This document shows positions 1-5,988 of a stretch of DNA of 8,869 nt, in pieces (the stretch's first letter is position 1; every line of letters begins with the position of its first letter). The stretch is from contig JADGGM010000083.1 of assembly GCA_019689955.1 (NCBI GenBank), positions 1-8,869 of the forward strand, in the 5' to 3' direction. The position numbers and the translations under genes are program-made. The notes below the pieces were generated by a model. The model was not told the DNA's origin. It ran no database searches and was given only the letters and a program-made list of their open reading frames with translations. The stretch is from Gemmatimonadaceae bacterium (lineage in GTDB: Bacteria > Gemmatimonadota > Gemmatimonadetes > Gemmatimonadales > Gemmatimonadaceae).

Positions 1-855
1 GTGGCCGGGGTCGAGCGCGTGATCGTGTGCTCCCCCCCCGGCGCGAACGGGCTCCCCTCGCCGGTCGTGCTTGCCGCGGCAGCGCTCGCGGGGGTGGATC
101 ACGTGTACGCCGTGGGCGGCGCCGGCGCGATCGCGGCGATGGCGTACGGGACCGCGACGATCCCGCCGGTGAGCCGCATCGTCGGGCCGGGGAACGCGTA
201 CGTGGCGGAAGCGAAGGCGCAGGTGGCGGGCGTGGTCGGGATCGACTCCCCCGCGGGACCGAGCGAGCTGCTCGTCGTCGCGGACGAGACCGCGACGCCG
301 GACGCGGGGGCGCGCGAGGTCATGGCGCAGGCCGAGCACGACCCGCGCGCCGCGGTCGTCGTCGTGCTCGTCGCGCCCGCCGCGGCGGCGAGCGTCGAGC
401 GCGCCGTGGACCGCGCGCTCGCGGGGCAGCCGCGGGGCGCGATCATCCGCGAGGCGCTGGCGAGCCGCGGAGCGCTCATCACCTGCGAGACGCTCGACGA
501 GGCGATCGTGGTGGCGAACCGCTACGCGCCGGAGCACCTCCTGCTCGCCGTGCGCGATCCCGAGGCGGCGCTGCGCGTGGTGCGCAACGCCGGCACGGTC
601 TTCCTTGGCGAGACGAGCTCGGTCGCGTTCGGCGATTACATGACCGGCGCCAACCACGTGCTCCCCACCGGCGGGGCGGCGCGCGCGTATTCCGGTCTCT
701 CCACACTCGACTTCATGCGCTGGACCACCTATCAACGCGTCACCCCCGCGGCCGCCGCGCGCCTTGCGCCCGACGTGGGGATCTTCGCCGACGCCGAGGG
801 GCTCCCGGCGCACGCCGCCGCGGCGCGCGCCTGGGCCACGGAGGGCGCCCGATGA
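1..855 (+). CDS. hisD: Histidinol dehydrogenase, 3' part (5' end outside window)
   Basis: Catalyses the last two steps of histidine synthesis, the NAD-dependent oxidation of L-histidinol to L-histidine through the aldehyde; a cytosolic zinc enzyme. The 284 visible residues align with the C-terminal two-thirds of the roughly 430-residue family. Visible motifs are VGGAGAIAAMAYG (38-50), IVGPGNAYVAEAK (60-72), DSPAGPSE (82-89), AQAEHD (109-114) and YAPEHL (175-180). By comparison with E. coli HisD, the zinc ligands are Q110, H113, D212 (in FGDYMTG) and H271, and the catalytic pair is E178-H179. All are present, so the enzyme looks intact. The GTG at position 1 is only the window edge: the frame is open from base 1 and about 150 N-terminal residues should lie upstream. 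The stop overlaps the hisC start as ATGA. The family call is certain; only the start is unknown. Confidence 0.97.
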   Translation: MAGVERVIVCSPPGANGLPSPVVLAAAALAGVDHVYAVGGAGAIAAMAYGTATIPPVSRIVGPGNAYVAEAKAQVAGVVGIDSPAGPSELLVVADETATPDAGAREVMAQAEHDPRAAVVVVLVAPAAAASVERAVDRALAGQPRGAIIREALASRGALITCETLDEAIVVANRYAPEHLLLAVRDPEAALRVVRNAGTVFLGETSSVAFGDYMTGANHVLPTGGAARAYSGLSTLDFMRWTTYQRVTPAAAARLAPDVGIFADAEGLPAHAAAARAWATEGAR

Positions 856-1913
856 CCACCCGCTCAGCCCTCGAGCTCGCGCGCGCGAGCTACCGGGACA
901 TCGCCCTCTACGCCGTCGACCGCACGCCGTGCGCGATCGACCTGAGCGACAACACGAACCTCTGGGGCGTTCCCCCCGCTGCGGCCCGCGCGGTACACGA
1001 GGCGGCGAGCGCGACGCTCACGCGCTACCCCGCGCTCTACGCGGCCGACCTCAAGGGCGCGCTCGCCGCGTACGCGGGGGTGGACCGCGCCGAGATCGTC
1101 ACCGGCTGCGGCTCCGACGACGTGCTCGACTCCGCGCTGCGCGCCTTCGCCGAGCCCGGGGAGCGCGTCGCGCACCCCAATCCATCGTTCGCGATGGTCC
1201 CCATCTTCGCGCGGATGAACGGGCTCGAGGCCGTCGGCGTGCCGCTCACCGCGTCGTACGACTTCGACGCGGACGCGTTCATCGCCACGGGCGCGCGGAT
1301 CATCTACCTGTGCGCGCCGAACAATCCCACCGGCACGCTCGCCTCGCGCGCGGCGATCGAGCGCGTGATCGAGCGCGCGCCGGGGGTCGTGATTCTCGAC
1401 GAGGCGTACGCGGAGTTCATGGGCGACGGGTTTCTCGCGGCCGCACCGTCGTGCGGCAACCTCCTCGTGACGCGCACGCTCTCCAAGGCGTTCGGGCTGG
1501 CGGGGCTCCGCATCGGGTACGCGACGGGGCATCGCGATCTCGTGGCGGAGGTCGAGAAGTCGCGCGGCCCGTACAAGGTGAACGCGATCGCCGAGCGCGC
1601 CGCGACGGCCGCGCTGCGCGAGGACATGGACTGGGTTCGCGCCCGCATCGCCGAGGCGCGGACGAACCGCGATCGCCTCCGCGACGCATTGATCGCGGCC
1701 GGGCTCGCGCCGCTCCCCTCGGCGGCGAACTTCGTGCTCGTGCCGGTGCCCAACGCCGGCGCCGTCGCCCGCCGCATGCGCGAGGCCGGCGTCGCCGTGC
1801 GCCCGTTCGAGGCGCTCCCGGCGATCGGCGATGCGCTCCGCATCACGGTCGGGCCGTGGCCGCTCCTGGAGCGCGCGCTGCGCGCGTTGGAGGACGCCCG
1901 CCGATGCGCGTGA
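852..1913 (+). CDS. hisC: Histidinol-phosphate aminotransferase
   Basis: PLP-dependent class I/II (fold type I) aminotransferase that converts imidazole acetol phosphate plus glutamate into histidinol phosphate; cytosolic, normally a dimer. The protein has 353 residues, the usual family length. Visible motifs are TGCGSDDVLD (84-93) for cofactor phosphate binding, APNNPTG (155-161, with N157), DEAYAEF (183-189, D183 and Y186 contacting the PLP ring), the Schiff-base lysine K212 in TLSKAFGLAGLRIGY (209-223), R220, and the substrate-carboxylate arginine R330 in LRITVG. The N-terminal substrate loop reads DNTNLWG (33-39), where the family usually has NENP-G. The ATG at 852 overlaps the hisD stop (ATGA) and has GGAGGG at 840-845, six bases upstream, which fixes the start. 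The neighbourhood and the LRITVG ending support hisC over another aminotransferase of this fold. Confidence 0.96.
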   Translation: MTTRSALELARASYRDIALYAVDRTPCAIDLSDNTNLWGVPPAAARAVHEAASATLTRYPALYAADLKGALAAYAGVDRAEIVTGCGSDDVLDSALRAFAEPGERVAHPNPSFAMVPIFARMNGLEAVGVPLTASYDFDADAFIATGARIIYLCAPNNPTGTLASRAAIERVIERAPGVVILDEAYAEFMGDGFLAAAPSCGNLLVTRTLSKAFGLAGLRIGYATGHRDLVAEVEKSRGPYKVNAIAERAATAALREDMDWVRARIAEARTNRDRLRDALIAAGLAPLPSAANFVLVPVPNAGAVARRMREAGVAVRPFEALPAIGDALRITVGPWPLLERALRALEDARRCA

Positions 1914-2500
1914 CCGTCTTCGACTACGGCGCCGGCAACCTGCACTCGCTCGTCAAGGCGCTCTCCATGCCGGGCGTGGAGATCGCGGTGGAGCCCGACC
2001 CGGTGCGCGCGACGGACACCGACGTGCTCGTGCTCCCGGGCGTCGGCGCGTTCGGCGCGGCCGCGGCGCGACTCGCCCCGGGGCGGAGCGCCATGCGCGA
2101 AGCGCTCGCCGCGGGGCTCCCGTGCCTCGGGATCTGCCTCGGCATGCAGCTCCTCTTCGACGGGAGCGACGAAGGGAGCGGCGCCGGGCTCGGCGTCATC
2201 CCCGGCACGGTGCGACGGCTCGCCGGGGAGCGCGTGCCGCAGATCGGGTGGAACACGCTCGAAGACCGGTGCGATCCGCTCCTCGCTGCGTCGGCCCTCG
2301 ACGTCGCGTATTATGCAAACGGCTACGTCTGCCGGCCGAACGATCTCGGCGTGGTCCGCGCCTGGAGCACGCACGAGCACGAGCGCTTCCCCGCCATGGT
2401 GCGGGCGGGGAAGGTCGTCGGCGTGCAGTTCCACCCGGAGAAGAGCTCCCAGCGCGGCGTCGCGTTCGCCCGGGCATTCCTCGAGGAGGCCAGATCGTGA
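1904..2500 (+). CDS. hisH: Imidazole glycerol phosphate synthase, glutamine amidotransferase subunit
   Basis: Class I (triad) glutaminase that releases ammonia from glutamine and passes it to HisF, which uses it to convert PRFAR into imidazole glycerol phosphate and AICAR. The 198 residues match the family length. FDYGAGNLHS (6-15) is the usual HisH beginning, LPGVGAFG (44-51) is the oxyanion-region loop, and the triad is C78 (CLGICLGMQLLF), H177 and E179 (QFHPEKS). The tract that normally reads about YFVHSYY is YYANGYV (136-142), so the usual His-Ser pair is absent (see findings). The ATG at 1904 lies inside hisC, a 10-base overlap in another frame, with GGAGGA at 1889-1894. The partner hisF is two genes downstream, separated by hisA and hisB. 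Confidence 0.96.
   Translation: MRVTVFDYGAGNLHSLVKALSMPGVEIAVEPDPVRATDTDVLVLPGVGAFGAAAARLAPGRSAMREALAAGLPCLGICLGMQLLFDGSDEGSGAGLGVIPGTVRRLAGERVPQIGWNTLEDRCDPLLAASALDVAYYANGYVCRPNDLGVVRAWSTHEHERFPAMVRAGKVVGVQFHPEKSSQRGVAFARAFLEEARS
2483..2489 (+). promoter_or_regulatory. Shine-Dalgarno sequence that fixes the hisA GTG start
   Basis: GAGGAGG lies inside the hisH coding end, seven bases before the GTG at 2497. Because of it, and because the conserved HisA beginning (IPAVDLRDGK) follows at once, the GTG is preferred over any later ATG. The GTG overlaps the hisH TGA as GTGA, so translation is probably coupled. Confidence 0.75.
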
Positions 2501-3210
2501 TCGTCATCCCCGCAGTGGACCTGCGCGACGGGAAGTGCGTCCAACTCGTGGGCGGCTCGTACGACGAGGAGCGCGTACGCCTCGACGACCCGGTCGAGGT
2601 CGCCCAGCAGTGGACGGGGCTCGGCTTTGCGCGGCTGCACGTGGTCGACCTCGACGCCGCCACGCGGCGCGGCGACAACGGCGCCGTCGTGCAGGAGATC
2701 CTCCGGGACGTCGATGCCGACGTGCAGGTCGGCGGCGGCATTCGCACCACCGAGCAGATCGAGCGGCTCACGAGCGAAGGGGCGTCGTGGGTCGTCGTCG
2801 GGACTCGCGCGATCGAGGAGCCGCACTGGCTCGCCGACGCCGCGGCGGCCTTCCCCGGGCAGATCATCGTCGCCGCCGACGTCCGCCAACGCCACGTGGT
2901 GACGCACGGGTGGTCGCGCACGCTCGCGCGCAACGTGCTGAGCGTGATCGAGGACCTGAACGAGCTCCCGCTCGCCGGCGTGCTCGTGACGGCGGTCGAC
3001 CGCGAGGGGCGCCTCGCAGGGACGGACCGCTTTCTCATGGAGGACGTCGCCGAGGCCTCGGAGCACCCCGTGATCGCCTCCGGCGGGATCGCCACGATGG
3101 CCGACCTCCGCGACCTCGCCGAGTGCGGGGTCTCGGCGGCCGTCGTCGGGATGGCGCTCTACACCAACGCGCTCGATGCGCGCCTCGTCGTCGAGGAGTT
3201 CACGGAATGA
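2497..3210 (+). CDS. hisA: Phosphoribosylformimino-5-aminoimidazole carboxamide ribotide isomerase (ProFAR isomerase)
   Basis: A (beta-alpha)8 barrel that isomerises ProFAR to PRFAR, the substrate of HisHF. It has 237 residues, about the family norm of 240. The first catalytic aspartate is D8 in IPAVDLRDGK (4-13). The half-barrel phosphate loops are GGGIRT (79-84) and ASGGI (194-198). The second catalytic aspartate is most likely D128 in VAADVRQ, and T165 matches the conserved active-site threonine. The following turn reads VDREG (167-171), where most HisA and all familiar HisF proteins have an Asp at the position of E170. It could be mistaken for hisF, but hisF is present separately and this gene has the HisA-type beginning and an inserted THGW tract. 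The start is GTG, overlapping the hisH stop by four bases. It is not an obvious PriA: the neighbouring genes give no sign that TrpF activity is needed. Confidence 0.93.
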   Translation: MIVIPAVDLRDGKCVQLVGGSYDEERVRLDDPVEVAQQWTGLGFARLHVVDLDAATRRGDNGAVVQEILRDVDADVQVGGGIRTTEQIERLTSEGASWVVVGTRAIEEPHWLADAAAAFPGQIIVAADVRQRHVVTHGWSRTLARNVLSVIEDLNELPLAGVLVTAVDREGRLAGTDRFLMEDVAEASEHPVIASGGIATMADLRDLAECGVSAAVVGMALYTNALDARLVVEEFTE

Positions 3211-3213
3211 CCT

Positions 3214-3218
3214 GGGAG
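3214..3218 (+). promoter_or_regulatory. Shine-Dalgarno sequence of hisB
   Basis: GGGAG sits eight bases before the hisB ATG at 3227, within the 16-base gap between hisA and hisB. This is the only gap inside the + strand gene run, so hisB is the one gene here that must initiate without an overlapping upstream stop codon. Confidence 0.6.
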
Positions 3219-3226
3219 AGTGATCG

Positions 3227-3763
3227 ATGAGCATCGTCGTGCGGGAAACGCGCGAGACGCGCATTCGCGTGGAGCTGGAGCCGGGCGCCGGCGCCGCGGT
3301 CGTCGAGACGGGAGAACCTTTTCTCGACCACATGCTGGCCACGCTCGCGCGCTACGCCGGCCTCGCCCTGCGCGTGAACGCCCAGGGCGATCTCCGGCAC
3401 CACCTGATCGAGGACGTCGCCATCGCCGTGGGCGCGGCGCTCGCGCACGTGGTCCCCGAGCGCGCGGCGCGCTTCGGCGAGCGCACCATCCCCATGGACG
3501 ATGCGCTCGTCCACGTCGCGCTCGACCTCGGCGGACGCCCGTACTATCGCGGCCCGCTTCCGAGCACGCTCTACGACCACTGGATGCGCTCGTTCAGCGA
3601 CAACGCGCGCGCGACGGTGCACGTGCGCGTGCTCCGCGGGCGCGACCGGCACCACATCGTGGAAGCGGCCTTCAAAGCGCTCGGCCTCGCGCTCCGCGAC
3701 GCGCTCCGCGAGGGAGACGCCGTGTTCAGCACCAAGGGCTCCGTCGCGCTGGAGGTGACGTGA
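3227..3763 (+). CDS. hisB: Imidazoleglycerol-phosphate dehydratase, single-domain and short
   Basis: Manganese enzyme that dehydrates imidazole glycerol phosphate to imidazole acetol phosphate. No N-terminal HAD phosphatase domain is present, so this is not the bifunctional E. coli-type HisB. At 178 residues it is shorter than the usual 190-200. Visible are TGEPFLDHML (28-37, metal ligand H35), HHLIEDVAIAVG (58-69, H58, H59 and E62), PMDDAL (89-94), YDHWMRSF (116-123, H118 matching the EHFF-type ligand), HHIVEAAFKALG (142-153, H142, H143 and E146) and the C-terminal STKGS (168-172) of the family STKG signature. All metal ligands I can place by eye are kept. The missing residues are in loops: GDLRHH replaces the usual GD...DDHH, and the stretch after it is shortened. 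Reading is continuous, so this looks like divergence and not a frameshift. The stop overlaps the hisF start by one base (TGATG). Confidence 0.92.
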   Translation: MSIVVRETRETRIRVELEPGAGAAVVETGEPFLDHMLATLARYAGLALRVNAQGDLRHHLIEDVAIAVGAALAHVVPERAARFGERTIPMDDALVHVALDLGGRPYYRGPLPSTLYDHWMRSFSDNARATVHVRVLRGRDRHHIVEAAFKALGLALRDALREGDAVFSTKGSVALEVT

Positions 3764-4524
3764 TGCTCACCCGGCGGCTGATCGTCTGCCTCGACGTGAA
3801 GGGAGGGCGCGTCGTGAAAGGCGTGCAGTTCGAGTCGCTGCGCGACGTCGGCGACCCGGTCGCGCTCGCGACGCGCTACGAGGCGGAAGGGGCCGACGAG
3901 GTGGTCTTCCTCGACATCTCCGCCAGCGCCGAGGAGCGCGCCACCCTCCTCGACGTCGCGCGCCGGACCGCGGAACGCCTCTTCGTCCCCCTCACCATCG
4001 GCGGCGGCATCCGCACGGCCGACGACGTCGCGCGCGCGCTGCGCGCGGGGGCCGACAAGGTGAGCCTCAACACCGCCGCCGTCGAGCGGCCGGAGGTGCT
4101 GAACGAGGCGGCGGACCGCTTCGGCGCGCAGTGCGTCGTGGCCAGCATCGACGCGAAGCGCGACGGCGCGCGCTGGCGCGTGTACACGCGCGGCGGACGT
4201 GATCGCACCGACCTCGATGCCGTGGCGTGGGCCCGGGAATGCGTGCGCCGCGGCGCCGGCGAGATCCTGCTCACCAGCATCGATCGCGACGGCGCGCGCA
4301 CGGGATACGACCTCGAGCTCACGAGCGCCGTGGCCGCCGCCGTGTCGGTCCCCGTCGTCGCGTCGGGAGGCGCGGGGAGCGCGACCCACGTGCGCGACGT
4401 GCTGCGCCACGGCGGCGCGGACGCGGCGCTCGTGGCCGGCATCCTCCACGATGGCGAGACCACGGTGCGCGACATCAAGGCGCTCCTCGCTGACGACGGC
4501 ATCCCGGTGAGGAAAACGGCATGA
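3763..4524 (+). CDS. hisF: Imidazole glycerol phosphate synthase, cyclase subunit
   Basis: A (beta-alpha)8-barrel cyclase that combines PRFAR with ammonia from HisH to give imidazole glycerol phosphate (to HisB) and AICAR (to purine synthesis). It has 253 residues, and the numbering matches T. maritima HisF almost exactly: catalytic D11 in CLDVKGGRVVKG (9-20) and D130 in VASIDAKRDG (126-135). Phosphate loops are IGGGIRT (79-85), LTSIDRDG (170-177) and ASGGAG (200-205). The sequence is far more conventional than the neighbouring HisA and HisB. The ATG at 3763 shares one base with the hisB TGA and has GGAGG at 3751-3755, seven bases upstream. The end overlaps hisN as ATGA. Confidence 0.98.
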   Translation: MLTRRLIVCLDVKGGRVVKGVQFESLRDVGDPVALATRYEAEGADEVVFLDISASAEERATLLDVARRTAERLFVPLTIGGGIRTADDVARALRAGADKVSLNTAAVERPEVLNEAADRFGAQCVVASIDAKRDGARWRVYTRGGRDRTDLDAVAWARECVRRGAGEILLTSIDRDGARTGYDLELTSAVAAAVSVPVVASGGAGSATHVRDVLRHGGADAALVAGILHDGETTVRDIKALLADDGIPVRKTA

Positions 4525-5324
4525 CCGAGTCGACGCCAACGCTGCTGGAAGCCGTTCGCGACGTCGCCCGCCTGGCCGGCGACATCGCGCTGCGCCACTT
4601 CCGCACGTCGCTCGCGGTCGAGGCCAAGGCCGATGGTTCCCCGGTCACGATCGCCGACCGGAGCGCCGAGCACGCTGCCCGCGAGTGGATCGCCGCCCGC
4701 TTCCCGAGCGACGGAGTCCTCGGCGAGGAGCTCGGCGCCGCGCGCCACGATGCCCGCCGCCGCTGGGTGATCGACCCGATCGACGGCACCAAGACCTTCA
4801 TCCGCGGCGTCCCCCTCTGGGGAACGCTTGTCGCCGTCCTCGACGGCGACGCGGTGGCCGCCGGGGCGGCGTATTTTCCAGCCGTGGGGGAGATGGTCGC
4901 CGCCGCGCCCGGGTGTGGCGCGTGGTGGAACGATTCCCGTTGCTCGGTGTCCCCCGTCTCGTCCATCGCCCAAGCGACGGTGCTCACGACCGACGAGCGC
5001 TTCCCGCACGACGCGGAGCAGCGCCGCGCCTGGCGCGATCTCGCCGCCCGCGCGCTCGTCAGCCGCTCGTGGGGCGACTGCTACGGCTATCTGCTCGTCG
5101 CCACCGGCCGCGCCGAGGTCATGGCCGATGGCATCTTGAATCTCTGGGACATCGCCCCGTTCATGCCGATCATCGAGGAAGCCGGGGGCGTGCTGACGGA
5201 TTGGTCCGGCGCCCGGACACCGTTCGGCGGCAGCGCGATCGCCACGAACCGGGCGCTCGCGTCCACGGTGCGCGACGCGCTCCGGGTGTCCCCGGCGCGC
5301 CGCGCGGAGAATGCACATGCTTGA
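4521..5324 (+). CDS. hisN: Histidinol-phosphate phosphatase, inositol-monophosphatase family
   Basis: Mg2+-dependent phosphatase of the IMPase/FBPase-like fold, 267 residues. Visible are [12 protein letters not shown] (36-47), GEELG (68-72, metal ligand E69), the family signature [15 protein letters not shown] (82-96, ligands D85, I87 and D88) and [16 protein letters not shown] (208-223, ligand D210). IMPase-family enzymes act on many substrates, but DPIDGT followed by K-T/S-F is common in the HisN group known from Corynebacterium glutamicum. The gene is inside a his operon whose HisB lacks a phosphatase domain, so histidinol phosphate is the best substrate call; the substrate is inferred from context. 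The ATG overlaps the hisF stop (ATGA), with GAGGA at 4509-4513. The main alternative is a general inositol or nucleotide phosphatase recruited to the operon. Confidence 0.88.
   Translation: MTESTPTLLEAVRDVARLAGDIALRHFRTSLAVEAKADGSPVTIADRSAEHAAREWIAARFPSDGVLGEELGAARHDARRRWVIDPIDGTKTFIRGVPLWGTLVAVLDGDAVAAGAAYFPAVGEMVAAAPGCGAWWNDSRCSVSPVSSIAQATVLTTDERFPHDAEQRRAWRDLAARALVSRSWGDCYGYLLVATGRAEVMADGILNLWDIAPFMPIIEEAGGVLTDWSGARTPFGGSAIATNRALASTVRDALRVSPARRAENAHA
5306..5309 (+). promoter_or_regulatory. Shine-Dalgarno sequence that decides the hisIE start
   Basis: GGAG at 5306-5309 is one base from the ATG at 5311 but seven bases from the in-frame ATG at 5317. The normal spacing favours 5317, which also gives the usual family beginning (MLDL...DFAKGNGL). 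Confidence 0.55.
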
Positions 5325-5988
5325 TCTGTCGGAGCTCGATTTCGCCAAGGGGAACGGCCTCATCACCGTCGTCGCGCAGGACGCGACCACGGGGATGGTC
5401 CTCATGGTCGCGCACGCGGATCGCGAGGCCGTCGAGCGGACGATCGCCACGGGGGAGATGCACTACTACTCCCGCACACGCGGCCCCTGGCACAAGGGCG
5501 CCACGAGCGGCAACACGCAGCGCGTCGTCTCCCTGGCCCGCGACTGCGATGGCGACGCGCTCCTCGCGCGCGTGATCCCCGCCGGCCCGGCGTGCCACAC
5601 GGGCGCCCGCTCCTGCTTCGCCGGCTCCGATACCGGCGACGCGCTCCTCGCGCTCGACGCGACGATCGCCAGTCGCATGGCACGCCTCCGGAGCGGCGCC
5701 CCCACTGCGTCCGACACGGGGCGCCCGAGCTACACGGTGCGCCTCTTCCAGGATCGCAATCTCCGCCTCAAGAAGATCGGCGAGGAGGCGGGCGAGCTCA
5801 TCGCCGCGTGCGCCGACGGCGATCGCGAGCGCGCGACGGAAGAGGTGGCGGACCTCGTCTACCACGCCCTCGTCGCGCTGCACGCGGTGGGTGGATCGCT
5901 CGCCGATGTCCAGCACGTGCTCGCACGCCGCGCCGCTCCCGCTGCTCCACCCTCCTCATCCCCGGCGACCGCGCCATCCCCGCAATGA
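5317..5988 (+). CDS. hisIE: Bifunctional phosphoribosyl-AMP cyclohydrolase / phosphoribosyl-ATP pyrophosphatase
   Basis: Fusion that performs steps 2 and 3 of histidine synthesis: the C-terminal HisE domain hydrolyses PR-ATP to PR-AMP, and the N-terminal HisI domain opens the adenine ring to give ProFAR, the HisA substrate. HisI (about 1-115) shows [15 protein letters not shown] (52-66), the metal site DCDGDALL (76-83) and CHTGARSCF (93-101). Zinc cysteines C77, C93 and C100 have the spacing (16 and 7) of the characterised archaeal HisI, and D76, D78 and D80 are the magnesium ligands. HisE (about 138-205) shows [19 protein letters not shown] (143-161) and [14 protein letters not shown] (175-188), the MazG-like acidic helices. 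The 223-residue protein ends in a low-complexity Ala/Pro/Ser tail (206-223). An alternative ATG at 5311 would add two residues. The gene overlaps hisN by eight bases and murB by four. Confidence 0.96.
   Translation: MLDLSELDFAKGNGLITVVAQDATTGMVLMVAHADREAVERTIATGEMHYYSRTRGPWHKGATSGNTQRVVSLARDCDGDALLARVIPAGPACHTGARSCFAGSDTGDALLALDATIASRMARLRSGAPTASDTGRPSYTVRLFQDRNLRLKKIGEEAGELIAACADGDRERATEEVADLVYHALVALHAVGGSLADVQHVLARRAAPAAPPSSSPATAPSPQ

Noticed and set aside
32..39. Run of eight C in hisD as a possible frameshift or slippage site
   Set aside because: The reading frame gives good HisD sequence on both sides (VIVCSPPG and what follows), so there is no sign of a shift.
27..851. Extension of the hisC frame upstream to position 27
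   Set aside because: The upstream part is Arg/Gly-rich shadow of hisD. The HisC homology begins just after the ATG at 852, which has a good Shine-Dalgarno sequence.
1..855. Histidine attenuator leader, T-box or operon promoter
   Set aside because: The start of the operon lies upstream of the window, and nothing within hisD resembles a leader peptide or T-box.
1831..2496. Extension of the hisA frame upstream to position 1831
   Set aside because: This part is the shadow of hisH; HisA begins at the GTG at 2497 with its conserved IPAVDLRDGK.
1304..5450. Long antisense open frames on the - strand (for example 1304-2434, 2196-3095, 2323-3342, 3571-4539, 3876-5450)
   Set aside because: They lie opposite well-supported his genes, translate to Arg/Ala/His-rich sequence without recognisable motifs, and are expected where third codon positions are nearly all G or C.
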